Origin: Cryptomeria japonica | Lineage: Eukaryota; Streptophyta; Pinopsida; Cupressales; Cupressaceae | DNA: 64,000 nt | Direction of reading: 5' to 3' | NCBI RefSeq assembly: GCF_030272615.1 | Contig: NC_081409.1 | Coordinates: forward strand, 878,443,220-878,507,219 | Shown: one piece after another, positions 47,612 to 61,064 of the stretch | How positions within the stretch are numbered: the stretch's first letter is position 1 | How the letters are laid out: the number at the start of each line of letters is the position of its first letter | Notes under the pieces: model-generated | The model's input: only the letters and a program-made list of their open reading frames with translations | Told to the model about the DNA's origin: nothing | Database searches by the model: none | Translations under genes and position numbers: made by a program

Positions 47612-48733
47612 TGAATATCCCAAACAACTGAGAGCGGGGAGTGAATCAATTGTACATTAAAATTTATTCTACTTTTCCCATAGAAACAAATCCCATAAAC
47701 TAATCTCTAATTACTTAACCATGAGAAAATATAAACTTGAGAGGTCATACACATGAAACACCAAATATGATGTGGAAAACCCAAGAAGGGAAAAAACACA
47801 AAGAATGTTAGTTCTCAATATGAAAACACCTATTAGGGTGACACTAGTTAAGGTGATTTTATACAGATGGCTCACTGCCAGAATGCTCACTATAGGTGGA
47901 CTCACTACTTGAATGAAATCACTAAAAAAATAAAGAGGTCTCACTGCCCAGAAGAAGTAGAAATAAAGAAAAAATTCACCATTGAAGCACACAACTAAAT
48001 TGTTGAAATAAACGTTAGGCTCACTGCCACCAATACTAGATAGCATTAGAACACAGCCATACTAATCATCTGCAACCAAACATAACCTCACACAAAAGAA
48101 CACGAGATGGATCTTATTTTCAATCTAATTTCTTCTATATCTTTCTATATTTCCCTCTATTTAATCTTTCTTCATTTATATTGATCTCCGAAATAGAATT
48201 TCCAGGTTCTCCAAGGAGATAAAGAAACGCAATTTAAAAATAGGTCTTCCCTAAGCAGTCCCACAATGGAAAGGAATGAGAAGTGAACCACACCATGATA
48301 CAACAACACATTATCCAAATGTCACACTCATCTAAGCAAAAAGTAGAGCATCTCGAGTCAACCAGGTCCAAAATAATCATATTCAAAACCATAACTCCGA
48401 AGTACACCAACACCTACCAAATCATAATAGCAAAGATAAACACATGAATAACATAAATCTGAAATCCCATCAACAGAACTAGCAATGTAGAGGAATGCAG
48501 AGCTCTGCAAACTCTAACAAAAAATATCATTACTACATAGACATCTGGAACACAACTTCGGAACTTCCAAAACACAAGAGTGATATCTCAAGGCAACATC
48601 CAACAACATAACAGCACATCATCAACACATCTGTAGCATATCAACAATGCAGAGCAAAACCAAACACTGAAACACGAAACCAGTACGTTGACATCAATGA
48701 CAATCAATGACAACCATATCGACACATCAAACA
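47612..48733 (-). repeat. 5' LTR of the truncated copia element (right end tentative)
   Basis: Starts next to the primer site (plus strand TGAATATCCC). It carries a GC-rich tract (GAGAGCGGGGAGTG) and the copia LTR block near 47,770-47,800. The right end at CATCAAACA (48,733) is a guess, based on a TG start on the minus strand and on the TTGTCATTGATGTCAA motif that lies near the start of the other copia LTRs. Confidence 0.55.
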
Positions 48734-49975
48734 TGTTCACACTTGCAACAAGCACAAGGGATTTGAACCCATGACCTAGGCTCTAATACCACTTGTTATA
48801 AACATAATTGTTGCTGCACCAAAAGATCAACATATCAATGCTCGATACAACTATGAGATTTAATGAATCCATGGGAGGCATTTAAGCCATGTTGTAAACC
48901 CAAGAACTGTGTTGCACGACACAAGGATATTGGCAACAATGCTGATGAGACAAGTTTATAGTCTTGTTTTCTAGGTATTTGTTATATTGTTCATGATGAT
49001 ACTTTAGAATTTGATACTGTGATGTCACTTACTATGCTATTTCCTTAGAAACTATTACCTTTTGGGCTTAAGTTTAACTTTGAAATAATTCAATATACTA
49101 ATGCATATGCTATGTAATTATCTATTAAATGTGTATGTGTTGAAAAGAATGTTGTTTCAAGATGATGTGAGAAATGTGGTTGTTTGTATGTACTAATGTG
49201 TTTTGTGGGTCTGTACTAAGAAAGTGGTGTTATGATGAAGCGTACAACAAGGAGCAAGACTCTTACTAGCTAGTCGGTTGTTGAAGAACTCAAGGAGTAA
49301 CCAACGTAGAGGAGCTTTCTCTACTTAATGTTGCAACTACCTTCTTAATTAATCATGTACAATCAGTTGAGTCTATTTAGGAGAATTTTGCACTACATAT
49401 CCATTAAGGAAGTCTTATCTGACTTGGCTAAGCACATGCATGATTGGTCCTTTCCTCTTTTCATGCTTTCAATAAATAGTGCCCTCCTTATGTTGTGGAG
49501 CAGGTCACCCAGTTAGTTAGGATAGTTGGTAGTTTTTCTTCTATAAATAATGCTCAGATGATCTCTTGTAGGAGCTTAAACATTCTGATGTTGTAAGTTT
49601 ATTTTCAATTTTGAAATACAGTTTAAGAGCATGCTGTCATATCTTATGTACTCATGTTTTGATGAATAAAATGATATTCTGAGTTTTCAGCACTTGTGTT
49701 AACCTTGGAAGTCTCACTCAAGGGGGGCACTTGGTGAGAACACTATTTAGTTAGCTTAGTAGTTATTTTCCATTCAGTAGTAGTATTGTTCCAGTAGTTC
49801 ATTGTTCCTCCAGCCACAAAACTCTACTCTGTGTATGTTCCTACAGCTAAAGCAAGCAGAGTAGTTTCTTGTTTGTTTGTTTAGAATTTCATTTATGTAG
49901 CTTGTGTTAGTTTGCATGTTCAAATTAGTTGTTGATTTAAGTTCAATTTTCTTTAGTAGTTGATTACAGCATTTT
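48734..49975. other. Unresolved stretch with a possible short-LTR copia remnant
   Basis: The minus strand has TGGTATTAGAGCC (48,779-48,791), a primer-site-like sequence, beside a possible 145-base LTR (48,794-48,938, TGTTGCC to TATAACA on the minus strand). On the plus strand TCTATAAATAATG (about 49,541) and AATAAAATG (about 49,664) look like a TATA box and poly(A) signal. A G-rich tract followed by TGAGAACAC near 49,718-49,740 resembles a polypurine tract and LTR start. None of these could be tied to a full element. Confidence 0.35.
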
Positions 49976-51543
49976 TGTTGGCATTATGTGAACCGATATG
50001 AGGACATAATGATATTGTATGTTGTCATTGACGTCAATATGTGATATGATGTGAACCGGCATATGTGATATGTGAGAAGAGAGAATCGGCATATGTGTGA
50101 ACCGGTATATATGCCAAAGTGAAGAGGTATATTTATTCAAGGTGAACCAGCATGTAGTTATGGGAACCAGCACATGGAAGCATTGTATGACTATCGGTTG
50201 GTAGGTAGTTTCCACTTTAGGATTTCCGGTTGGAGTACCTCAAGCCTGTGTGACTCAATTGGTGATCTTTGTGGATGAGTTAGTAGTATAACGGAGAATA
50301 GATCATGTTTCCACGTAAGGCCTGTGCGCATGAAGGATCTTGCATGAAGAAGACTATCCCTATCCACCTTGGGAATGTGTGAAGTTTGTCAAACGGTGAT
50401 AATGTGTGATGGGTTATCAGCTGCCATGAAATCTATGGATAATGGACGATGGAGAATGTCTTGAGATTGATTCAAGATTGTTGCATTTAATGCAGTATGA
50501 TTCAATGGTCAAGATTGAACCGTTTGAATTGCTTAACCTAATAGGTATAGGGTTTAGGGTTTTTGCTACCGACCTGTCTGTTTCCTATAAGGTCGATGTT
50601 GTGTTTCTTTCTAAAAGTTGTTGGCAAAAGTTGTATGTGTGTATCCAAGGGAAGTGATACGTGATTCTTGCCAAACCAAAGGAGAGAAGAGATACCTACA
50701 AAGTGAATGTGCAGAAGGTGAAGAGGAGCCAAAATAGATCTGCATTAGCATTGAGTGTTGTTACCAGATCATTGTAATTCTTGTTGATCTTTAACCACTT
50801 CAACAGTTGTGAAATCCCTTAACAGGGTAGCCTTAACCGGCTTGATACAAATCCTTTAACAGGGTAACTCAAATTTATTGAGTTCTGGGAAGCTATAGAA
50901 CTCTAGAGATCCTTTAGCTATTGAGTTCTTGAAATCCTCTAACAAGGTAACCCTAACCAAGTTTAACCCTTAACCGGGTATTATAGCCATCCCTTAACCA
51001 AGTGATCCCTAACAGGATCAGTTCCTAGTAGAACCTATTGTAATGTCTTTAACCGGACAAGGCTCCTAACAAAGTGGACTTCTAAAGAGTTCAAAAAGCA
51101 GCTTGTGGGTATTCATCCCCACCGTGGTTTTTCCCAGTTGGGTTTCCATGTGAAAAATATGTGTCTCATGTGTGATGCTTTTATCTTGTGATTCTTTGTG
51201 ATTACCTGTTAAGCATATGATGGTTCTGTGTTTTATGTCTATCTATAAAACATATTGAACTAACTATTGTGAAGATCTGATGATAGTTTACCTGTTCATG
51301 CATGAGGGTGTAATGGTACTATAGTATTGAGCTAAGAGGAAAGCTAAGTGAGTAACCAGTTTATGATTGTTTTAGTTGTTCTGGGTCTTACCAGTTGCAC
51401 TTTGTTTCAACCAGTGTCACTGCTTGCCAGTCATTTGGAGTATTTGTTGTCAAACCAGTTTTGGACTGTATTTTGCCTATATTGATTCACCCCCCCCCCT
51501 CTCAATACCATTTTGGTACTATTCGTTCATCATTGAGTTATCA
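49976..51543 (+). repeat. Solo copia LTR with perfect target duplication
   Basis: Runs TGTTGGCATTATG to GAGTTATCA, flanked on both sides by ATTTT (49,971-49,975 and 51,544-51,548). No primer site follows. It is the same family as the LTR at 2,242-3,823 but on the opposite strand. It holds the CCCTTAACAGGG-type motif array (50,815-51,070), the CCCACCGTGGTTTTTCCCAG block near 51,120 and a C tract at 51,489-51,501. Confidence 0.95.
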
Positions 51544-51548
51544 ATTTT

Positions 51549-51780
51549 AATTCTGGCATTTTTCTTTTCTTAAGTCATGATGGTCATAACAGAAATCTTA
51601 GTGCACATACAGTGTTGATCCATTTCAAGTTCACATGCCTAGGTTGATAAGTTAAATGAACCTCCATAATGAGTCTAATAGCTACTTAGTATGGATGTGT
51701 AATCTCTAATTTATAGCTTTAAGGGATTATTTATTGAACCATTAAAGGAAGCTAACATTTTTGGAGTTGTTGCCGGGAAT
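51549..51780 (+). promoter_or_regulatory. LTR end and degenerate primer site of gypsy element G
   Basis: GCTAACATTTTTGGAG then TTGTTGCCGGGAATGG at about 51,751-51,782 resembles the TGGCGCCGTTGCCGGGGA primer region known from Athila-like plant gypsy elements, with decayed CpG positions. The LTR would extend left, probably across the solo LTR, but its start was not found. Confidence 0.5.
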
Positions 51781-51939
51781 GGTGTCAAACTAAGAAGTTC
51801 TTTAGGGTCATTTTTAGTTTATTCATGTTAAATACTTTTTCAAGCTGCTCTTAGAATATTCTCTCATTTGAATAAGATATTCCCATAATTCTTTCACAAA
51901 TTCTTTGTGTGGAATTGGTTGATATTGAGTTGATATTGT

Positions 51940-54428
51940 ATGCATAGAAGAAGAGATGCTTTAGGGAGATTTCTCCTAACTACCCTTATCCTGACAGTCA
52001 TTTTGAGGAAGCCAACAATCAGTCCAAAGAAGAAAACCAAGAGATAAATCCTTTGGCTAATATATTTGCCAACTTCAATAATCCAGAAGATCTAGTTGAC
52101 CAAGAACCTATTGATAACACATTTGCCTTGATACTTTTTCAAGCAAGAATGGTTGTTGCTACACAAAATTATCTTAACCAACCCACTTTTGAATTCCCCA
52201 TTACTGACCAACAAGACAATAATAATCTCAAGAATATCCCTACTCCAGTCCTCCCTAAGTTTTATGGGCTTGTAACAGAGGACCCAGATACCTTTCTCTT
52301 TGAATTTGATATCATTTGTAGAAGCTATGACTATACCATTGATGCTCATAGGCTTAAGTTGTTCCCTGCTACTTTGAAGGAAGGAGCCTTATGATGGTTT
52401 ATGAGCTTGGGGAGAGACTCTGTCAATAATTGGGATTCCATGCAAACAAAATTTCTTGAGAAGTACAAAGATTATTGTAGAAGTGGTAATATGAGGGGAG
52501 ATGATATCTTTAGGATGTAGCAGAGGGAAGATGAAAATTTGGAGGACTACATTTCAAGGTTCTTGTTCTGCTTGAAGATATCCTCAAACCATACTCTTAA
52601 CGATGAATCTCAAAAGTTGATTTTCCTCAAGGTAATTGGTGATAGTTATACTAACACCCTGGATTTAATAGGAGAAGGAGGCATTACTCAAGTTCCTAGG
52701 GAAGACATTAAGAAGATATGCACGAACTACTCCCGAGTAGCTGTCAAGAAAGGAAGAGATTACCAAATGGGAAAATCATCTAATAATGGGGTATCAAGGG
52801 CAGAGATCACTAATTTTCTTTGAAATTTTAAGCAACATATCATAAATGATATGGCCACTTAGCTAGATGCCCTGAAGGCAAAGAAGAAACAAGAGGAGGT
52901 AGAAGCAATGGTGGAAAAATGTTGCCCTTATTGTAGAAAGAAGAAGAAAGACTACAAATGTAAAATGGTGGGCAATATTGATAGCAAGAAAATTCTACTT
53001 GAGTTCAAGCTGATTGAGGTAGATCAAGAACTAGTCTTCTATGTTGCACGAAAAAGACCATGAGATCCATGAAAAGGTATGCCACCTGATCCATTATCTT
53101 TTAGTGGCCCTTATATAAATTCTTATACATCTAATAATCAGTGGCAGCACCAATATCCATCCAATTTTGGGGGGTATCCACCATAGTCTTGGAATAACCC
53201 TCAGAATACTTGGCCTGATTGCCAAAATGCTCCACCTCAATGGCCACCTTCTTAGGGGAATTGGCAACAAACATCCCAGTGGAGGGGTGGACAACAATGG
53301 CCAAACCAAGCAACTGGTTACATGCATCCACCTCCATAGCCTCAGCAACAAGATATCATGCCCCCTCCTTATCCTAATGCTAGTACACCCAGACCTACTC
53401 AGTTGCCATCTCAACCCACACCTAATCCAAATAATAAACCACAATAGCAGCAGGTTTATTTTGTTGATCCAAATATGTACCCTGCAAATGTTGTGATTTT
53501 AGGTGATATTCACCTACGTTCAATAACTACCCTACCTACTCCTACCACTCCTCTCATAACTGAGATCCCTAAGGAGAGAGAGGAGCATCCAAATTTTGTT
53601 GAGGAACCCACTCAGCCAGAAAAATTCAAGGATCCTGAACCATCCCAACTATCTACTCTAGAGACACCATTTCCTTAAAGGTTGGAAATTGTCAAGCAAA
53701 AGGAAGAGACCACCTTTGACATTTTGGATCAATTGAAACACATATGTGTCAAGATACCTTTGTTTGAGGCCATTAAGAATGTCCTAATTTATAGAAAAGC
53801 AATAAACAAGGCATGTCTCAAAAAGCCAAGAAGGAAGGCAAAAGATCCCAAAACTGTTCATGTGGTAAGCCAATTGATAGACATCATGCTTGGGATAGTA
53901 ACTATCCCCAAGTATGTTGATCCATGTAGCCTTATAGTTGCATTCACCATAAATGGTATGCAAATAAAGAATGATTTAATAGACTTAGGTGCAACAATTA
54001 ATATGATGACTAAGGAGATCCTACAACAACTAAATATTGCCAATCCAAGATCCACTGCTACCATCTTGTAGCTTGCTGGTATTTCTACTGTCCAACGAGA
54101 TGGTATAGTGGAAGATGTAATGGTTACTATTGATTCACAAGAATATCTAGCCAATTTCATAATCCTTTCCCCTAAAGCCACACTAGGAGGATATCCTATT
54201 ATTTTTGGAAGGCTATGGTTGGCCATAGTAGATGCTTATATAGGATGTCATTCAAGAGATATGATCGTCTTTGATGGTAAGAATACTAAAAAGTTGCTTC
54301 TCTATCCACCTGCTCAACCAACCCAAGACATGAAAAATCCTATTTGGCAAAATGTTGGAGAGGAAGTTGAAGACATCGATTCAGTGGCTAATCTCATGAT
54401 GATAGGAAGAAGCCCTTTCTTGCAATAG
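51940..54428 (+). pseudogene. Gypsy (Athila-like) gag-protease of element G
   Basis: Start ATG at 51,940, one early frameshift near 51,970, then one frame to 54,428 with in-frame stops. Those noted include 52,392 (TGA), 52,518 (TAG), 53,679 (TAA), 54,069 (TAG) and 54,426 (TAG), with several TAG in the Pro/Gln-rich part. Gag domain: PVLPKFYGLVTEDPDTFLFE and a broken W residue region near 52,390, then LEDYISRFLFCLK. A Cys/Lys segment (CCPYCRKKKKDYKC, near 52,920) follows, then a Pro/Gln/Asn-rich stretch (53,080-53,460). The retropepsin is DLIDLGATINMMT near 53,980 and FGRLWLA near 54,208. Typical stops replace CAG (PPS-stop-GNW) or CGA. RT follows after about 54,750. Confidence 0.88.
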
Positions 54429-54749
54429 TATAATGGAGATGAAATTTTGTCCCGAATAATCCAAAATCATTATGAGGCTCATGCAGAATCATCCAACCAT
54501 GCATCTAATTCATAAATCCCTTTGTCAATTCTTCTCCTAGTTTCTCCTACTACAGCAACATATATTATGCCCACATTGTTACCTATAGAATTGAAAATGC
54601 CAAGTGTTAAAGTGAGATAGTCATAATAGAATTGACTACACAAGTACAAGTTGTATAAGGAAAATATCTAAACATCAATAATCAACTTAGCCAAGAGCAA
54701 CAGTTATCTTTGACAAACCTGTTAAGGAATCATAAGAAAACATTTGTTT

Positions 54750-55380
54750 GGAGTTACCATGACATGATAAATTATGCACTCATAGGATTTATATCAGAGA
54801 TGATTGTGCACCAGTGAAGCAGACACAAAGAAGAATTAACCCTGCATTAAGGGAGATTGTGAAGGAAAAATTACAGAAGCTCTTAGATGCGGGATTTATC
54901 TACCCAATATTACAAAACCCATGGGTATCTCTTTTGGTAGTTGTTCCTAAAAAGGGAGGTAAATAGAGAGTTTATGTTGATTACAAGGAACTCAATGCTG
55001 CAACTAAGAAAGATCATTTTCCACTTCCTTTCATAGATCAAGTATTGGATTCACTAGCAGAAAAGAAATACTTCTTTTCCTAGATGGTTTTAGTGGCTAA
55101 AATCAAATACAAAATGCACCAAAAGATAAGGAGAAGACAACTTTTACCTGTCCATGGGGAACCTACGCCTATTCAATGCTTCCATTTGGTCTCTGCAATG
55201 CACCTGCAAATTTTCAAAGAACAATGATAAGTATAGTTTCAAACATTTCACAAGACTGTATGGAAATTTATATGGATGATTTTACTACTTATGGCAATAA
55301 TTTTGTTGAAGCATTACAAAGAATAGAAAGAGTGTTACAAAGATGTGAAGATCAAAATTTGTCTTTGAATAGTGAAAAGT
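54750..55380 (+). pseudogene. Reverse transcriptase of element G, left part
   Basis: Readable RT: KLLDAGFIYPI, VVPKKGGK-stop-RVYVDYKELN (Trp to stop), a one-base loss near 55,077, then LDGFSG, TFTCPWGTYAY, MLPFGLCNAPANFQR and the catalytic IYMDDF at about 55,266-55,283. It is cut at SEKC by copia element F, which begins at 55,386; RT resumes at 62,533. Confidence 0.92.
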
Positions 55381-55385
55381 GTTTT

Positions 55386-56852
55386 TGTTGGCATATTGGC
55401 ATAACTGATGATGAGATAATGATGTACAAATAAAGGATTGTTGGTGATGATATATTTGACTTTATGATCAGTTATTTGTGTTTCATTGATGGCAACCATG
55501 TTTATTTATGTTTGGTAAATCATACCAGTAATGGATTGAGTTGGATAGCAAAACTGCTAAGTACCAGTCAACTGGTAAGCAGGAACACAAAAGAAGATGG
55601 TTGTGGTAAATATCCATGTTGAGTTAGGAGTTGTGGTTTGGAATGTATGCTTATGACATTGTAATGAGTCTATGATAGCAACCACATCAAGTTTGGAGAA
55701 CTGGAAGTTATGTTTGTAATTGACTGTTGTATATTCCATATAGGGTTTAAGAACCGGTAACAAAATTGTTTTACCAGTGATGATTTATGGTTTGGCGGTA
55801 TATTCTATCATGTTCTTGACTTTGTGATGATGTATCAAAAACTATGTGAAGTGATAAGATGTTATTTTGGTACGATCAAGGATTGAATTTCTTGGGAAAC
55901 AGTGAAGTGCTTAGCGGAGTGTGATAAGGGTTTGATAGCTTATCAGATCAATGTGCAGTGATGAACTCAGATCATTCAACAATTGTAATTGTCTTCTAGT
56001 TTGTTATGATGATTTATATTGATAATCTGTAATGATTTGTAATGGTCTACTAAGATCTATGATGTAAATTTATTGTAAACTAGGTTTATGTAACCGACCT
56101 AGTTGAAATGTGTATTTAGGTCAAGTTTGTGATGATTTATTGTGTCGGTGATCAGAGAAAAAGAGTGTGAGGAACCAATTTGAGGTTTCTGCAAGAGTGA
56201 ATTAGATTGGAGCTAAATAGGATTTGTACAATCAAGAAGATAGTGTTGTAAACTAGATCATTTATCTATTGTTCCCTAAAAGTTGCAGCAGTATTGAAAT
56301 CCCTTAACCGGGTAGGTCCTAATAGGCCTAATCTTGTAAATCCATTCACCGGGTGGCTCATTAACTTGGGTTTAAATCCTTTAACAAGGTTACTCCTACT
56401 AGGGTAGAGCTCCTAATAGGTATAAGGTGTAAATCCCTTGATCGAGTGACTCCTAACAGGGTCTACTCTTAACCAGGAATTGTTGTAAAGCTCCTAACTG
56501 GGCTAGACTCCTAACAGGGCGCATTCCAAAAGAGTGCATATTTTGTGGGTACCAATTCCCACCGTGGTTTTTTCCATTTGGTTTTCCACATGAAAAATAT
56601 CAGTATTCAAATGGTGGATGATTTGTTTATGTGATGATTTGATGTCTTTATTATATTTGTATGTTGATGAACATTTGAGTAGCTACCAGTAATGCTTTTG
56701 TAGATCAGTTTTAAAGACTGTTTGATTTGGTACTGATACTGGTTATGAACTGTATTTGAAAAGTATTTTCAGTTTGGTAAAATTTCTCAGTTTATTGTTA
56801 ATATTGATTCACCCCCCCCTCCCTCAGTATTAACTGAATCCTCACATTAACA
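55386..56852 (+). repeat. 5' LTR of copia element F
   Basis: 1,467 bases. Contains an array of motifs like CCCTTAACCGGGTAG and CTCCTAACAGGG at 56,290-56,530, the CCCACCGTGGTTTTTTCC block near 56,560 and a C tract at 56,812-56,820. Confidence 0.95.
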
Positions 56853-56919
56853 ATTGGTATCAGAGCATTGGTCCTCTTTGTGCAGAAGCTTAACTACTTG
56901 AGGAAAAGATCCGAGGAAG

Positions 56920-59900
56920 ATGATGAAGAAGGAGGGTCCCAAATTCACTAAGGACAACTACAGAATATGGAGAGATAGGATGAAAATATATATCAAAGGT
57001 ATGGGTTCTCAGTTTTGGCAGCATGTTGTTACTAAGTATGTACCTCCTACCAGTCTTCTAACTGTAGATTAGCTTAAGGAGCAGCAGGGAAATAGTCAAG
57101 CATTGGAAGCTATTGTAAGTACACTTTATAATACTGAATATATTGATGTCCATGACTTAGAAACTTATTTTGAAGTTTGGGAGAAGTTAGAACTAATCTA
57201 CGGTGGTGATAAGCATGTTCAAAAGGATAAAGAGGAGAGTCTTAGAGGAAAGTTTGATGATATGAAAATGATGGAAGATGAAAATATTACTCAGTATGGA
57301 CAGAGGATTAAAGAAGTTGTCGATGGAATCAAAAGTGTTGGTGGTACTATAGATGAAGACAATGTGGTGAGTAAGATGCTTAGAACCCTACTACCTGCCT
57401 ATGCCATAAGAGTGTCTGCTATTCAATAGTTGAGGTCAATAAGTAGTGATAAGGTAACTATTGATTCTTTGATTGGTGAACTCACTGCTTTTGAGTTCAA
57501 TAGTTTTGATAACAGTGTACAAACAGAATCTTCTTTTAAGGCATCTGTATCTAGTGCACTGGTGAGAAAAGGGAAATATGTTTGTCATAGTCATGAATGC
57601 AGGTCAAGTCATCGTGGCATTAATAAAGTTGATGTGAATGATGAAGATAATCTGATGGAGTTTGAAGCTCTATTAGCAAAGAGACTTCCTAGAGGCACTG
57701 GTAAGTACAAAGGCAAGCTACCTTTTAAGTGTTTCTCTTGTAACAAGATAGGACATATAGTACAAACTACCCTAACAATGATCAAAAGGAAAAGTTTAGA
57801 TAATATAAGGGAAAAGGAAAGAAACATAACTTGTTGAGTGTTGGTTAGTTGGATGACAAAGGTTATCATCTTGAGTTTAAGAACGGAGTGTGCAAGATCT
57901 TAGGATGCAAAGGAGAATTAATTTCTACTAGTAAACAAACTAAAGGTAACTTATTCCATCTGAATGCTAATGTAAATAGTTGTTTGGTTGCTGAGGTTGA
58001 AGATAGTTGGTTATGGCATAGAAGGTTTTTTCATGTGAACTTTGATAATGTTGTTAAGGTCAGCAAATCTAGTATGGTGAGAGGTATGCCATAGCTTGTT
58101 CAACCAGACAATGTGTTGTGTAAAGAATGTCAGTTGGGTAAGATGACTACATCTTCGTTTAAGAGAAAATCTTTTTCTTCTGAGCATATTCTAGATTTGG
58201 TGCACACTGACGTATGTGGTCCTATAAGGACTAGAAGTTTTTATGGTGATAATTATTTCATGTTATTTACTGATGATTTTTCTAGAATGATGTGGGTTAC
58301 TTTTCCAAAGGAAAATTCGAAAGCTTTTAGCAAGTTCAAGGCATTCAAAGCCTTAGTAGAAAAGGAAACTGGTAAGAATCTTAAGTGCCTGAGATCTGAC
58401 TGGGGTGGACAGTTTACATATGATGAGTTTGTTAGATATTGTGATGAGCATGGAATAAAGAGGCAGATGTTTGCACCTAGGAAACCATAGTAGAATGAAA
58501 TTGCAGAGAGGAGAAACATAACCATTTTTGAATTTGTAAGGACTATGTTGATACAAGGAGATGTACCTAAGATATTTTGGAGAGAAGCAGTCAGTACTGT
58601 AGTTTACACATTGAACTAGGTACTTGTGAAGAAAGGTAGAGAGAAGACTCCTTATGAGTTATGGTATGGTAAGACTCCTAATGTCAGTTATTTCAAAGTT
58701 TTTGGCAACAAATGTTTTATAAAAAGAGATGATTATACTAGTAAATTTGATGCTAAGAGTGATGAAGGAACATTTCTTGGCTATTCTACTAAAAGAAAAG
58801 CTTTCAAGTGTTAATTACAACAAAAGGACAAAGAAGATTGTGGAGAGTGTGAATGTAAAAGTTGATGAGTTCTCTAATAAACCTAATGATACCAAAAAAT
58901 CTGATCCAATGGATGATGAACAAAAACTTGTGATTATTGAACTAGAAGTGCAAAAAGATGTTGAGCAGAACAAGACAGGAGATGTTTCTCAATCGGTGGA
59001 TGATGAACTGATAGATGAAGATGAAGATGAACAAGATGAGCAGGTTGCTAGACCAAAACTGGTTATACCTAGGTATGTAAGGTTAAATCATTCTGAAGAC
59101 CAGATAATAGGTGACAAGAATGTTGGAGTACAGACTAGAATAAAAATCAGAGAAATCTCTTGTCTAATTTCCACATTTGAACGAACGATTGTGAGAGAAT
59201 CTCTAAAGGATGATGACTAGATAAATGCAATGAATGAAGAACTTGATCAAATTGATAAAAACAACATTTGGTCACTTGTTTCTAGACCTAATGATAAAAA
59301 TGTAATTGGTACAAAGTGGATATTTAGAAACAAGCTGAATGAAGATGGTGAAGTTGTTATAAATAAGGAAAGACTAGTTTGCGAAGGGTATGCACAAGAA
59401 GAAGGTGAAGATTATGGAGAGACCTTTGCACTGATTTCTAGGCTTGAAGGTGTTAGAATGCTACTTGCATATGTAGATTTTAAAGCTTTTTAAGTCTATC
59501 AAATGGATGTAAAGTTAGCATTTCTAAATTGTATTCTTGAAGAAGAGGTGTATACAACCAAATGGGTTTGCATTGACAAAAGATAAGGATATGGTATGCA
59601 AGCTACATAAGGCTTTATATGGATTAAAGCAAGCACCAAGGACATGGTTTGAAAGACTTTATGCACTTTTGATAAAGATTGGTTTCCATAGAACCAGTGA
59701 GGATGGCAATATTTATTTGAAGACTGATGGAGACAAGATATTAATTGTAGAAGTATTTGTTGATGACATCATATTTGGAGGAGATTATAATATGTGTATG
59801 ACTTTTGCAGATAACATGAAGAAAGAGTTTGAGATGTCTCTGATAGGTGAGATAAAAAAAAATCATTGGATTGCAGATCCAATAGCTGTAAGGTAGAATT

Positions 59901-60709
59901 TTTATTAGTCAATCTAAGTATGTGAAGAAAGTGTTAAAGACTTTTTGAATGGAAGACTGTAAACTAGTTGGAACTCTTATGGTTACCAATTTTAGATTGT
60001 CAAAATAATATGATTCACCCTCAATGGATGAGAAGGAATATAGATCTATGATTGGGAAACTTCACTATGTTGTTCATAGTAGACCGGATATTGCCCATGC
60101 AGTTGGATTAGTTGCAAGATTTCAAAAGAGTCCTAAGGAGACACACATGACAATGGTAAAAAGAATATTCAGATACCTTAGAGGAATAGTTGATCATGGA
60201 TTGTGGTATCCATACAAAGGGAATTTTTCCTTGAAGGTTTTCACAAATGTAGATTGGGCAGGAAATGTGGATGACCGGAAAATCACAATTGGTGGAGCTT
60301 TCTTTCTAGGTGGTAGACTGGTATCTTGGACCAGTAAGAAACAAACTTGTATTTCTTAGGCTACAACTGAAGCAGAGTATGTGGCTGCATCCATGAATTG
60401 TACACAAGCTATTTGGATGAGACATGTCTTGGAAGGTTTCAAGATGGATATGACAGAACTAGTGATAATATATTGTGATAACACAAGTGTTATAAACATA
60501 TCAAAGAACCCTGTGTTACATGCAAGAACAAAACATTTGAATTGAAGTATAACTTTTTCAGAGAAAGAGTACAGGAAAAAAAAGTGAGACTGGAGCATGT
60601 GTCAAGTAAGGAGTAGTTGGCAGATATATTCACCAAACCATTGCCTAAGGCAACCTTTGAGTATCTCAGAGGTAACCTAGGGGTTATTCCCCTACACAAG
60701 ATCAACTAA
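56920..60709 (+). pseudogene. Copia gag-pol of element F with the protease deleted
   Basis: Gag starts at 56,920 (MMKKEGPKFTKDNYR) with IYGGDKHVQKDKE. A zinc knuckle near 57,730 keeps CFSCNKIGH, then shifts frame before the last Cys. The next recognisable segment, NLLSVG from about 57,830, is already pre-integrase, so roughly 150 residues including the D-[ST]-G protease are missing. Integrase: HRRFFHVNFDNVV, VHTDVCGPIRTR, LRSDWGGQF. RT: LYGLKQAPRTWF, EVFVDDIIFGG near 59,760. RNase H: HSRPDIAHAVG, FTNVDWAGN, DIFTKPLP near 60,640. In-frame stops include 57,070, 57,427, 58,093, 58,488, 58,617, 59,218, 59,491, 60,357 and 60,616; most sit at Gln codons. A frameshift lies near 59,555. Confidence 0.93.
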
Positions 60710-61064
60710 GACACTGGTGATGCATCAATCCAATGGACTTATATAATATCCTTCACTGTGGATTGATGAGAAGTGGGCTACTCCTCAAGGGGAGAAACAA
60801 AGATTAGGAAAAAAGAGATGATGGACACAGAAGTAGCAGCAGATATGAAGATAGAAGATGATTTTGCACCTTTGGCATTGTTGTCAAAGGGGGAGAAGAA
60901 ATATAACAGACGGGGGGAGAAGAATAAAACTGGGACAAGAAATGTGACAGGGAGTTGAACAATGCAAAGGAGGAGAAAATCAAATGAAGAACATTTCAAT
61001 GCAACTTGGCATGATATCAGTTGATGATTCTTTTAGTGTTGCCATCAATGCCAAAGGGGGAGAA
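60710..61064 (+). promoter_or_regulatory. 3' untranslated part and polypurine tract of element F
   Basis: Purine-rich sequence with three G-rich tracts (AAAGGGGGAGAAG at about 60,887; ACGGGGGGAGAAG near 60,910; AAAGGGGGAGAA at 61,053 against the LTR). The 61-codon open frame here is low-complexity purine sequence and I do not call it a gene. Confidence 0.8.

Noticed and set aside
48750-48791. tRNA gene or SINE on the minus strand
   Set aside because: There is a B-box-like GGTTCAAATCCC, but no convincing A box, cloverleaf or 3' tail was found.
53094-53444. Minus-strand open frame rich in Trp, Arg and Ile
   Set aside because: Shadow of the Pro/Gln/Asn-rich part of element G gag.
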